A stretch of DNA of 46,256 bases, taken from positions 1-46,256 of the IMG/VR virus record IMGVR_UViG_3300034061_002109. One strand, 5' to 3'. Source of the DNA: a virus. Shown here piece by piece: positions 15,535 through 22,845 of this stretch. Below the pieces are notes generated by a model, which saw only the letters and a list, made by a program, of their open reading frames with translations, was not told the origin of the DNA and ran no database searches. A program made the position numbers and the translations under genes. Positions within the stretch are counted from its first letter, which is position 1. Each line of letters begins with the position of its first letter.

Positions 15535-18180
15535 ATGGGACTCAAATTCAATCCGTTTACTGGTAAACTTGATTTAACTGGAGCCGGGGGCGGATCGCCA
15601 ACTGGGCCTGCTGGTGGTGATCTTTCTGGGACATATCCGAATCCTACAGTCGATGGACTTCAAGGTAGGCCAGTAAGCAACGCAATTCCGGTCAATGGTC
15701 AGGTTCTCCAGTATGATGGAACGAATTGGGTTCCCGGCAGCATTCCATCGGGAGGTTCTGGTGGTGGTGGAGTTGTTTATTACCTCAACTTCAACACAGC
15801 GGCAGATGCTCCTTTAACAAATATCCCGCAAACTCCGAACGCCACAAAGGAACTCGGAATCATTGCAGATGTTACCGCAACCAGTTACCTCTCCCCCATC
15901 CTTTCTACAGCGAGCTATGACTTCCTCGCCTCGTTTGTAACTGATCTGAATGTCCCATCAGCCACAGCAATCCCTGCTGGAATCTGGGACTTCAATATTT
16001 TTGTCGAAAGCACTACTACAAACTCTGCAAACCAAGTCTATTTCAAGATTGAGATTCGTAAATACGATGGCGTCAATGCCCCAGTTTTGCTTGCGACTTC
16101 TAACGACACATACATCTACGATCCTTCTGAAATTACACAACAAGTAGCATCTGTCGTGATGCCGCAGACTACGATTCTTTCTACAGATCGAATCGTTGTC
16201 TATCTCTATGGCCGGGCGCACCAGAATAACAACCGCCTCACATTCCACTTTGGAGGCCAATATCCTTCTCACACACATAGCACCATGCCATCAGTCACAG
16301 GAACTGGCGTGGTAAAGGTGGTCAATGGAGTATTCCAAAGTCCAGCTACGACAATCGTAAACTCTGATGTGTCTGCATCCGCAGCGATTGATCAAAGCAA
16401 AATCAACAATCTTACATCAGACCTTTCCGGCAAAGTTTCAAAAGCTGGAGATACGATGACTGGAAAGTTGACTGCCGCAGCGGATGATTCCGCTTCTAAA
16501 TTAAATATTGGGAATGCCATTACAGGAGCAAGTCCTACTACAACAGTAAACGGAGATATTTGGATAACTAACGGAAACAGATTGGCTTTTAGGTCAAATT
16601 CCACAGTTTATAATACTGCTCAAACAAATCTGCAAAATTCGTTTAATCAAGCTCAGATCATTTCCACATCTGGCACGATTCCTGCGCTACGAGTAACGCA
16701 AACCGGAACTGGAGACTCGTTTGTTGTGGAGGACTCCACCAATCCAGATGCAACTCCGTTCACAATCAATAATGATGGTCGCGTTGGCATCGGGACTTCG
16801 CCCGACGCAACAGTAGGATTAAAACTTGATTCTACTGGAATCAAGTTTTCAGACAATACAGTTCAAACTACAGCGGCAACATCTGGCGTAACTTCCGTCA
16901 CCGCTACCGCTCCGCTGACTAGCTCTGGCGGAGCGACACCCGTCATCTCTACCAGCATGGCTACTAGCCGACTGCTTGGAAGAACTACTGCTGGAACTGG
17001 CGTTGCAGAAGAGATTAGCACCGCAGGCACGCTTACGCTTACTGGTGGAACGCTTACTGGAACCGGAGTTGGTGGTTCAGTCGGCGCTGTGGATAACGCA
17101 GTCCCCCGCGCAGATGGCACAGGTGGGTATACTGCACAAGGTAGCGACATCGTGATTGACGATGCTACAACCTCTACACAAGCAAATGTAGCCATTACCA
17201 ATCAACACGCTGGACAAACCAACTCCGCACTCGTCCTTCAGCCGAAAGGCGCCGGGGCGCTAATTGCAGACAAACCAGATGGAACTTCTGCTGGCGGAAA
17301 TGCTCGCGGGAATTACGCGATTGATTTGCAGATTCAACGCGGAACCGCAGCACAGGTAGCGAGCGGTGCTAATTCAGTTATTGGTGGAGGCATAAATAAT
17401 ACCGCCAGCGGTGCAGAGACGGTTGTGTGCGGTGGAAGAGGAAACACCGCTTCAGGAAGCAACTCTCCAGATGGAGCGGCAGCTATTTGTGGCGGAGCAA
17501 ATAACAACGCATCAGGAACATACGGCCCATTTATCGGTTGTGGACTTTCAAATACTGCATCTGGACGGGGTTCTGTTGTTGCTGGCGGGCAATCTAATAC
17601 AGCCGGGCCAACAGTAGACTGGCCTTCTGTTTTGGGTGGTTTTACAAATCAAGCCTCTGGAGAAATGACTTTTATTGGTGGTGGAAGAAACAACACAACA
17701 AGTGCTTCATTTTCTTCAATTCCATGCGGAGCATACGCAAGCGCCAGTCGTTACGGAATGCAAGCCCACGCCGCAGGCCAATTCGCAGCACAAGGCGATG
17801 CCCAACGCGCCCGCTTCGTCCTTCGCTGCAAGACTACCACGAACACTGGAGTTGAGATGGCATTGGATGGCAGCACGACATATCTCACGATCCCTTCCGG
17901 CAAGGTGATCTTTATGAACATCAAGGTGGTCGGAACCAAGTCAGACGGCTCTGCAGTCGCCACCTACGAGCGCCAATACGCCGTGAAGAATGTCGCCGCT
18001 ACATCTTCAGAAGTTTATGCACCGATCACTATCGGCACAGATAACGCCGCTGGAACAACGCTGGAAGTCGCTACTGTGGATGCAGGCGATTATGTCCGCA
18101 TCCGCCCTACTGGTATCACTTCCGAAACATGGCGCTGGGTTGCATCTGTGGATGCAGTTGAAGTCGCTTACGGAACATAA
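15535..18180 (+). CDS. Long tail or head fibre with YadA-like beta-roll repeats
   Basis: The protein has 881 residues. The N-terminus (MGLKFNPFTGKLDLTGAGGG) is a virion-attachment motif known from podovirus fibres, followed by SGTYPNPTVDGLQG-type linkers. Residues about 395-425 carry a module ending VVEDSTNPDATPF that is also found twice in the fibre at 20295-21746. Residues about 605-740 are GGG-N-N-TASG repeats (GGGINNTASG, GGRGNTASG, GGQSNTAG), the left-handed beta-roll of trimeric adhesin heads. The C-terminal 130 residues look like a separate beta domain. No intramolecular chaperone is evident. It would act as a trimeric receptor-binding fibre. Confidence 0.8.
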   Translation: MGLKFNPFTGKLDLTGAGGGSPTGPAGGDLSGTYPNPTVDGLQGRPVSNAIPVNGQVLQYDGTNWVPGSIPSGGSGGGGVVYYLNFNTAADAPLTNIPQTPNATKELGIIADVTATSYLSPILSTASYDFLASFVTDLNVPSATAIPAGIWDFNIFVESTTTNSANQVYFKIEIRKYDGVNAPVLLATSNDTYIYDPSEITQQVASVVMPQTTILSTDRIVVYLYGRAHQNNNRLTFHFGGQYPSHTHSTMPSVTGTGVVKVVNGVFQSPATTIVNSDVSASAAIDQSKINNLTSDLSGKVSKAGDTMTGKLTAAADDSASKLNIGNAITGASPTTTVNGDIWITNGNRLAFRSNSTVYNTAQTNLQNSFNQAQIISTSGTIPALRVTQTGTGDSFVVEDSTNPDATPFTINNDGRVGIGTSPDATVGLKLDSTGIKFSDNTVQTTAATSGVTSVTATAPLTSSGGATPVISTSMATSRLLGRTTAGTGVAEEISTAGTLTLTGGTLTGTGVGGSVGAVDNAVPRADGTGGYTAQGSDIVIDDATTSTQANVAITNQHAGQTNSALVLQPKGAGALIADKPDGTSAGGNARGNYAIDLQIQRGTAAQVASGANSVIGGGINNTASGAETVVCGGRGNTASGSNSPDGAAAICGGANNNASGTYGPFIGCGLSNTASGRGSVVAGGQSNTAGPTVDWPSVLGGFTNQASGEMTFIGGGRNNTTSASFSSIPCGAYASASRYGMQAHAAGQFAAQGDAQRARFVLRCKTTTNTGVEMALDGSTTYLTIPSGKVIFMNIKVVGTKSDGSAVATYERQYAVKNVAATSSEVYAPITIGTDNAAGTTLEVATVDAGDYVRIRPTGITSETWRWVASVDAVEVAYGT

Positions 18181-18182
18181 TT

Positions 18183-18416
18183 ATGAAGACCTACGGAGTA
18201 GTATTCGCTGACGGCAGAAAAGAACTCATCTCGATTGTATTGGATGACGAAGGGAATCCGCGCTTGGATACCTTGGCTCCATACCCGACACCGGAGGATT
18301 GGGTGGAGCCAACGATCATTCCACTAGTGAAGATCGAGAAGCCAGAGGGAGAATGGAATCCGAAGATCGTATGGTTTGAGGATCGCGTGGAGAGACAATG
18401 GGAGCCGAAGGCATGA
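18183..18416 (+). CDS. Small protein after the fibre, 77 residues
   Basis: It starts two bases after the fibre stop, after TAATT, and its stop overlaps the next start as ATGA. The sequence is charged with Pro and Trp residues (TPEDWVEPTIIP, then GEWNPKIVWFEDRVERQWEP). Short acidic proteins directly after fibre genes are often assembly helpers; I cannot assign it to a family. It may equally belong to the lysis operon that follows. Confidence 0.58.
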   Translation: MKTYGVVFADGRKELISIVLDDEGNPRLDTLAPYPTPEDWVEPTIIPLVKIEKPEGEWNPKIVWFEDRVERQWEPKA

Positions 18417-18589
18417 GCGACCATCCTACCATGGCTGGAATACTAGGAACTGTGACTAGCTTGTCTGGCGTGCTAGTGAGCATGCTCCCCCACCTAGAGA
18501 CTGGCTTGCGAATCGGCGGAGCATTTGTGGGATTGATCGCTGGACTCTTGACATGTGTGTATATGTGGAAGAAGATAGATAAACTATGA
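18413..18589 (+). CDS. Small membrane protein of the lysis cassette
   Basis: The protein has 58 residues from the ATG at 18413, which overlaps the previous stop as ATGA. One or two hydrophobic stretches are visible: ILGTVTSLSGVLVSML and IGGAFVGLIAGLLTCVYMW, followed by KKIDKL. It resembles small phage holins or antiholins. The next gene is a second holin-like protein, so the pair may be holin and antiholin; which is which cannot be told from sequence. Confidence 0.6.
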   Translation: MSDHPTMAGILGTVTSLSGVLVSMLPHLETGLRIGGAFVGLIAGLLTCVYMWKKIDKL

Positions 18590-18759
18590 AAATTCTAAAT
18601 ACTATCCTCGGCAAGCTGAAAGAAAAATCCACTTGGGCTGGGCTGGGCACTATCGTTGCTCTGGCTGGTCTTAAACTTGATCCAACGCAGTTCACCGCGA
18701 TCTCTACAGCCGTGATCGGCCTCATCGGAGCATGGGAAGTGTTCCGCAAAGAGAAATGA
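18586..18759 (+). CDS. Holin-like protein
   Basis: The protein has 57 residues and overlaps its neighbours by ATGA on both sides. It starts with an amphipathic basic segment (MKILNTILGKLKEKS). A hydrophobic stretch (TWAGLGTIVALAGL) and a second one (FTAISTAVIGLIGAWEVF) follow, ending in RKEK. This layout matches a widespread class of small phage holins with a charged tail. It lies just before a lipoprotein and the amidase, completing a lysis cassette. Confidence 0.68.
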   Translation: MKILNTILGKLKEKSTWAGLGTIVALAGLKLDPTQFTAISTAVIGLIGAWEVFRKEK

Positions 18760-18905
18760 ACTCGCGTGCGCTGATAGCCTTGTTCGCGCTATGCCTCGTT
18801 CTCATGGTCTTATTGACTGGCTGCGAAACATTGCGAATAGGCTTCGCGACAGACTACGGGACATTCAGCTACGAAATCCCGACACGGACACTCCGAGACA
18901 AGTGA
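18756..18905 (+). CDS. Small lipoprotein, possible outer spanin (Rz1-like)
   Basis: This 49-residue protein starts at an ATGA overlap at 18756 and stops at a GTGA overlap with the amidase. It has a positively charged start (MNSRA), a hydrophobic stretch and a lipobox LLTGC, with Cys23 as the lipid attachment site. The mature part is 27 residues (CETLRIGFATDYGTF at its start). Lipoproteins of this size in lysis cassettes are often outer-membrane spanin subunits, which would imply a Gram-negative-type host. No clear inner spanin partner is visible. The lipobox is seen; the spanin role is inferred. Confidence 0.62.
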   Translation: MNSRALIALFALCLVLMVLLTGCETLRIGFATDYGTFSYEIPTRTLRDK

Positions 18906-19381
18906 AACAAAAGTATAAAGAAGTTAGTCGGCAAACCCCTAACTTCTCAAAGGGACGGGTGATCACACCCAAAGCAGTAGTCCTCCACCACACAGCAGGC
19001 AGCTACGCAGGGTCGGTCGCGTGGTGCATGAACCCAGAGAGCCAAGTCAGCTACCATGTCATCATCAAAGAAGATGGAGAGAGGACAGTGCTGGCAGGCG
19101 ACAACCAAAGAGCATGGCACGCAGGGAAGAGCTACTGGAGGCACAAGCCAGACTTGAATAGCTGGAGCCTCGGAGTCGCCTTCGCGGGGGATACCTACAA
19201 GAACCCTCTTACAAAAGAACAGATCGAATCCGCCATAGAATATCTTCTCCCCAGAATGAAGAAACTATCGTTAACGATAAAGGATGTGACTGACCACCGG
19301 ACAGTCAGCCCGAATCGGAAGAACGACTTGAAACTGTCAGAATATGACAGATTCATGCAAGAATTGAAACTACACCTATGA
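18902..19381 (+). CDS. N-acetylmuramoyl-L-alanine amidase (endolysin)
   Basis: I place the start at the GTG at 18902, which overlaps the lipoprotein stop as GTGA. The ATG at 18791 is in frame but would add 37 residues that lie across the lipoprotein gene. The protein then has 159 residues, like T7-type amidases. It shows the amidase_2 zinc motif VVLHHTAG at residues 26-33, then SYHVIIKEDG, AWHAGKSYW and DHRTVSPNRKND near the C-terminus with the second His. It cleaves the bond between muramic acid and the peptide in the cell wall. Palindromic site S10 lies inside it, read as part of LSLTIKD. Confidence 0.88.
   Translation: MKQKYKEVSRQTPNFSKGRVITPKAVVLHHTAGSYAGSVAWCMNPESQVSYHVIIKEDGERTVLAGDNQRAWHAGKSYWRHKPDLNSWSLGVAFAGDTYKNPLTKEQIESAIEYLLPRMKKLSLTIKDVTDHRTVSPNRKNDLKLSEYDRFMQELKLHL
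19265..19280. promoter_or_regulatory. Palindromic site S10 inside the amidase gene
   Basis: CTATCG-TTAA-CGATAA. The core is a perfect palindrome and is read as S-L-T-I in the amidase frame. Confidence 0.75.
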
Positions 19382-20250
19382 GTTGGAAATTCAGAGAACA
19401 AAGCAGGAATGTCCATGTCTTCGATATTAACCTGCCCAAAATCGGGGACGAGCAATGGTTCTTGCTCCAATCAGATGTCCATTGGGACAACCCGCACTGC
19501 GACCGCAAGAAGCTCAAGAAGCACCTAGACCTCGCATTGGAGCGTAATGCCCCCGTGCTGGACTTCGGCGACTTCTTCTGCGCCATGCAGGGGAAGTATG
19601 ACAAGCGCAGCCATAAGAACGATATCAAGCCGGAACACCAGAACGGAAACTACTTGGACTCGCTAGTAAATACCGCGCACGAATATCTTAAACCTTACGC
19701 TAAAATCCTAACGGTTAGAGGGAACGGCAATCACGAATCAGCCATCAACAAAAATCACGAAACCGATCTCAATGAGAGACTTGCAGAAAGAATTAGAGCA
19801 ACCGGAGGCATCGCCCGCCGAGGAGGCTACTCCGGCTATGTCCGCATCCAAGTAGAGAAAGCCAACCGCCAGCACGGATCAATCGTCCTCTGGTATTTCC
19901 ACGGCAGCGGTGGAGGAGGGCCAGTCACAAGGGGAGTGATCCAAACGAACAGGCAAGCAGTCTATGTCTCGGACGCCGACATCGTAGTATCCGGCCATGT
20001 CCACGAAAGCTGGCAGGTAGCCATCGAGAGGATCAAGCTCAACCACAAGAATAAGGTCGAGATCAAACGGCAGGCCCATGTGAAGATCGCTGGCTACAAG
20101 GAAGAATACGGGGATGGGTATGGGGGATGGCACATTGAAACAGGGAAACCACCGAAGCCCACGGGAGCATGGTGGCTGCGGGTCTACATACCAACCAGCG
20201 AGCATGGCGTGAAGCCAGCGCCGGAATACGAATTATTTGAGGCAAGGTAA
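19378..20250 (+). CDS. Calcineurin-like metallophosphoesterase
   Basis: The protein has 290 residues and starts at an ATGA overlap with the amidase. All five metal and catalytic motifs are visible: SDVHWD (Asp33, His35), LDFGDFF (Asp65), GNGNHE (Asn118, His119), YFHGSGGG (His175) and SGHVHE (His207, His209). Such enzymes hydrolyse phosphate esters in nucleotides or nucleic acid ends with two metal ions. In phages their targets are mostly unknown. It is coupled to the lysis genes but could serve late DNA handling. The family is firm; the substrate is unknown. Confidence 0.88.
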   Translation: MSWKFREQSRNVHVFDINLPKIGDEQWFLLQSDVHWDNPHCDRKKLKKHLDLALERNAPVLDFGDFFCAMQGKYDKRSHKNDIKPEHQNGNYLDSLVNTAHEYLKPYAKILTVRGNGNHESAINKNHETDLNERLAERIRATGGIARRGGYSGYVRIQVEKANRQHGSIVLWYFHGSGGGGPVTRGVIQTNRQAVYVSDADIVVSGHVHESWQVAIERIKLNHKNKVEIKRQAHVKIAGYKEEYGDGYGGWHIETGKPPKPTGAWWLRVYIPTSEHGVKPAPEYELFEAR

Positions 20251-20278
20251 AAACGTCTTGATCTAAAGAGAAACCAAA

Positions 20279-20294
20279 CTATCGTTACCGATAA
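20279..20294. promoter_or_regulatory. Palindromic site S11 abutting the fibre start
   Basis: CTATCG-TTAC-CGATAA. It ends on the base before the ATG at 20295 and replaces any Shine-Dalgarno. Confidence 0.87.
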
Positions 20295-21746
20295 ATGAGT
20301 TGCCAATCTAACAAATGCTGCGATCCCTGCCCTCCATGTGAAACGCAGTTTCCAGAGACATGTGAGGCATTTCCGTCCACAAACGAAGCGATAAGTTTTG
20401 TTGTTGAGGACAGTGCGTTCTGCAAGAAAATTATTACAGGAACAGAGGGACAAGTCCCGCAAATCATTTCTGGGCTTATCGACTTTGTAGACGCAACTAG
20501 GGATGCCGATCCAAGCACCATTGTAGCGCGAGATTCTTTGGGTGGGGCTGATTTCGCGAGATTAGACGCAACAGAGCTTCATATAAACAACCCCGTAGGC
20601 GACACAAAGATTGAGCTTGGTGGTTCTGGAAATGTATACATGGATTTGAAGAATCCGAATTCGGATGACTATGATCTCCGAATCCAAGCCAGCGGAACTG
20701 ATCCAAGGATACTTACAGATAACGCCAAGCTGCTTATTGATGGAACGGTTATCTCCATGCAGTCTATAACAAATGGAGATGTGGGAATTGGAACTGCAAC
20801 TCCAGCATATAAGGTGGATGTCATTGAAACGCAAACCGGGCAAATCGGCATCCGCGCTTACAACCCAGATACCGCCGGAGCATCCTCTGCTGGATTCATC
20901 GCGCAGCAGGGTGGCGTCACTGCTAATTTCTTGGCTAATGCGAATACGGAACTAAGCGTTGGGACATTAACATCGCATCCTGTAATTCTTAAAAGCAACA
21001 ACACAAACCAAGTCTACCTTACATCAGGCGGCAATGTAGGAATAGGAATCGCGCTTCCTTCGGCAAAGCTCAATGTGCAGGATTCTTCGGCTGGAGATGT
21101 GGTTCGCATCACGCAGCAAGGATTGGGGGCGCCACTTCGTGTAGAGGATGAGACAACCGATACAACCCCATTCATTATTGATGGGGCCGGACTTGTTGGG
21201 ATTGGACTGGCGACACCAACAGCAAAGGTTCACATCAATAGCACTGCGGCAGGAGTGAATTGTTTATTGGTTGAAGACGATACAAACCCAGATACGACTC
21301 CATTCGTAATAGATGAGAATGGAAATACTGGAATCGCAACAACAACTCCACTACACAAGCTACATGTTGTTGGGAATGTCTTTTCAACTGGCTTTATTGA
21401 AAGTTCTTCTCCTACTGCTGGAATAGGATACTCAACTGGCGCTGGAGGAGCCGTGGTTCAGGGAACATCAAGGACAACACCAGTAACAATTGATAAAATC
21501 TGCGGAAGCATAACGATGTTTAGTGCGGCTGGCTCAACAACTGCGGCAACTTTTACAGTAAACAATTCAGCCGTTGAAATTAACGATACCGTCATAATAA
21601 ATCAACGCTCTGGAACGAACCTTTATAATCTTCTTGTTACTGCCGTTGCCGCCGGATCATTTAACATCACATTCAAAACAACTGGCGGAACAGCAACAGA
21701 TGCGCCCGTCATAAACTTTTCGGTAATCAAAGCCGTTACATCATAA
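20295..21746 (+). CDS. Tail fibre with Cys-rich N-terminal anchor
   Basis: The protein has 483 residues. The N-terminus (MSCQSNKCCDPCPPCETQFP, then PETCEAFPSTNEA, then VVEDSAFCKK) is Cys-rich and closely resembles that of the next gene. The middle has repeats of the type VGIGTATP..KVDV and VGIGIALPSAKLNV. Two copies of a module ending VED.T....TPF.ID are at about residues 283 and 325 and match one in the fibre at 15535. The C-terminal 100 residues are a Thr/Ala-rich beta domain. It is a trimeric-looking fibre whose tip cannot be assigned. Palindromic site S11 abuts its start codon. Confidence 0.76.
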   Translation: MSCQSNKCCDPCPPCETQFPETCEAFPSTNEAISFVVEDSAFCKKIITGTEGQVPQIISGLIDFVDATRDADPSTIVARDSLGGADFARLDATELHINNPVGDTKIELGGSGNVYMDLKNPNSDDYDLRIQASGTDPRILTDNAKLLIDGTVISMQSITNGDVGIGTATPAYKVDVIETQTGQIGIRAYNPDTAGASSAGFIAQQGGVTANFLANANTELSVGTLTSHPVILKSNNTNQVYLTSGGNVGIGIALPSAKLNVQDSSAGDVVRITQQGLGAPLRVEDETTDTTPFIIDGAGLVGIGLATPTAKVHINSTAAGVNCLLVEDDTNPDTTPFVIDENGNTGIATTTPLHKLHVVGNVFSTGFIESSSPTAGIGYSTGAGGAVVQGTSRTTPVTIDKICGSITMFSAAGSTTAATFTVNNSAVEINDTVIINQRSGTNLYNLLVTAVAAGSFNITFKTTGGTATDAPVINFSVIKAVTS

Positions 21747-21747
21747 T

Positions 21748-22845
21748 ATGAAAGACTGCACAAATTGCGACCCTTGCCCTCCATGCGAAACGCAAGTTCC
21801 AGAAACCTGCGAAGCACTTCCAACAACAAACGATCCGAAGCGGTTGGTTGTAGAAGATACGGCCTTTTGCAAGAAGACGGTTGCAGCCCCTTCCGAAATT
21901 TCAGTTCTTCAGTTTGATGAGAATAACGATATTTCATGGAGAGACGGCTCGCTGCCCAGCCCGGTAAAAATACCCAATCTCGATCCATACACAATTGACA
22001 ACATCCCAAGCATAATGGTTCTGAAGGCCGATGGGACTGTGAAGAAGTGGAATCCATCCAATACAGCAGATGATTACATTGCGTATTGGGATGGGTCGAA
22101 TTGGAGGATTGGTAATCTTGTATCGCTATTGCCGTCAGGAAACGGCGTGCTGAAATCAGACGGAACCACACTTTCTTTTGTTGGAGGGGTTAATGGCGAT
22201 TACCTACAAATCATTGGCGGCTCTATTCAATTCTCTTCGTTCGTTCCCGGCGGAACACCAACTGGAACAGTAACTGCATTCGCTGGAGCCGCCGCACCAA
22301 GTGGATGGATTCTTTGCGATGGTGGATTGTATGGCAGGACGGCACTTGATCCAAGTCCTCAAACTGCCTTGTTTGGAGTAATAGGAACAACATATGGAAG
22401 CGGTGATGGACTTACCACATTCAATGCTCCTGACCTTCGCGGGATGTTTGTTCGTGGACTTGATGCAGGACGCGGGGTTGATCCGCTTCGTTCTCTTGGG
22501 AGCCAGCAGGCATTCGCAATGCAGGCCCACAATCATGGTGGAAACACAGGATTCTTTAATGCAACCCATACTCATTCATTTAGTGGAACTACTGGAGTCG
22601 ATTCACCAGATCACACGCACACTTACAATCAAGATACTGGTCAGGCTTTTGGAACTGGTGGAGGTGGTGCTACAATCAATAAACTTACATTATCAAATAC
22701 AGGTGGCGCGTCCACTCGCCACACACATACATATTCTGGAACAACTTCATCTGGAGGGGCGAATCATCAGCATACAATTACAACTGAAGGAACAACCGAA
22801 ACACGCCCAGTCAATGTGGCGATGAATTGGATTATCAAAACATAA
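21748..22845 (+). CDS. Fibre or collar protein with His-rich C-terminal domain
   Basis: The protein has 365 residues and begins one base after the previous stop. Residues 1-45 repeat the Cys-rich anchor of the upstream fibre (CDPCPPCETQVPETCEALP, then VVEDTAFCKK). From about residue 170 it matches the phage tail-collar domain: GTVTAFAGAAAPSGWILCDG, then APDLRGMFVRGLD. The C-terminal part carries HNHGG, HTHSFSG, DHTHTY, HTHTYSG and HQHTI. In T4 short-tail-fibre tips similar His-x-His motifs hold iron along the trimer axis, so a metal-bound receptor-binding needle is likely. It ends with MNWIIKT, as in that family. Confidence 0.82.
   Translation: MKDCTNCDPCPPCETQVPETCEALPTTNDPKRLVVEDTAFCKKTVAAPSEISVLQFDENNDISWRDGSLPSPVKIPNLDPYTIDNIPSIMVLKADGTVKKWNPSNTADDYIAYWDGSNWRIGNLVSLLPSGNGVLKSDGTTLSFVGGVNGDYLQIIGGSIQFSSFVPGGTPTGTVTAFAGAAAPSGWILCDGGLYGRTALDPSPQTALFGVIGTTYGSGDGLTTFNAPDLRGMFVRGLDAGRGVDPLRSLGSQQAFAMQAHNHGGNTGFFNATHTHSFSGTTGVDSPDHTHTYNQDTGQAFGTGGGGATINKLTLSNTGGASTRHTHTYSGTTSSGGANHQHTITTEGTTETRPVNVAMNWIIKT

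Noticed and set aside
17350-17750. Repeats in the long fibre gene considered as a CRISPR or DNA repeat array
   Set aside because: They are protein-level GG..N.ASG repeats of a beta-roll, irregular in DNA and spacing, with no leader or cas genes.
18791-18901. Amidase start at the ATG at 18791
   Set aside because: It would overlap the lipoprotein gene almost entirely, while the GTG at 18902 gives a normal-length enzyme with a GTGA overlap.
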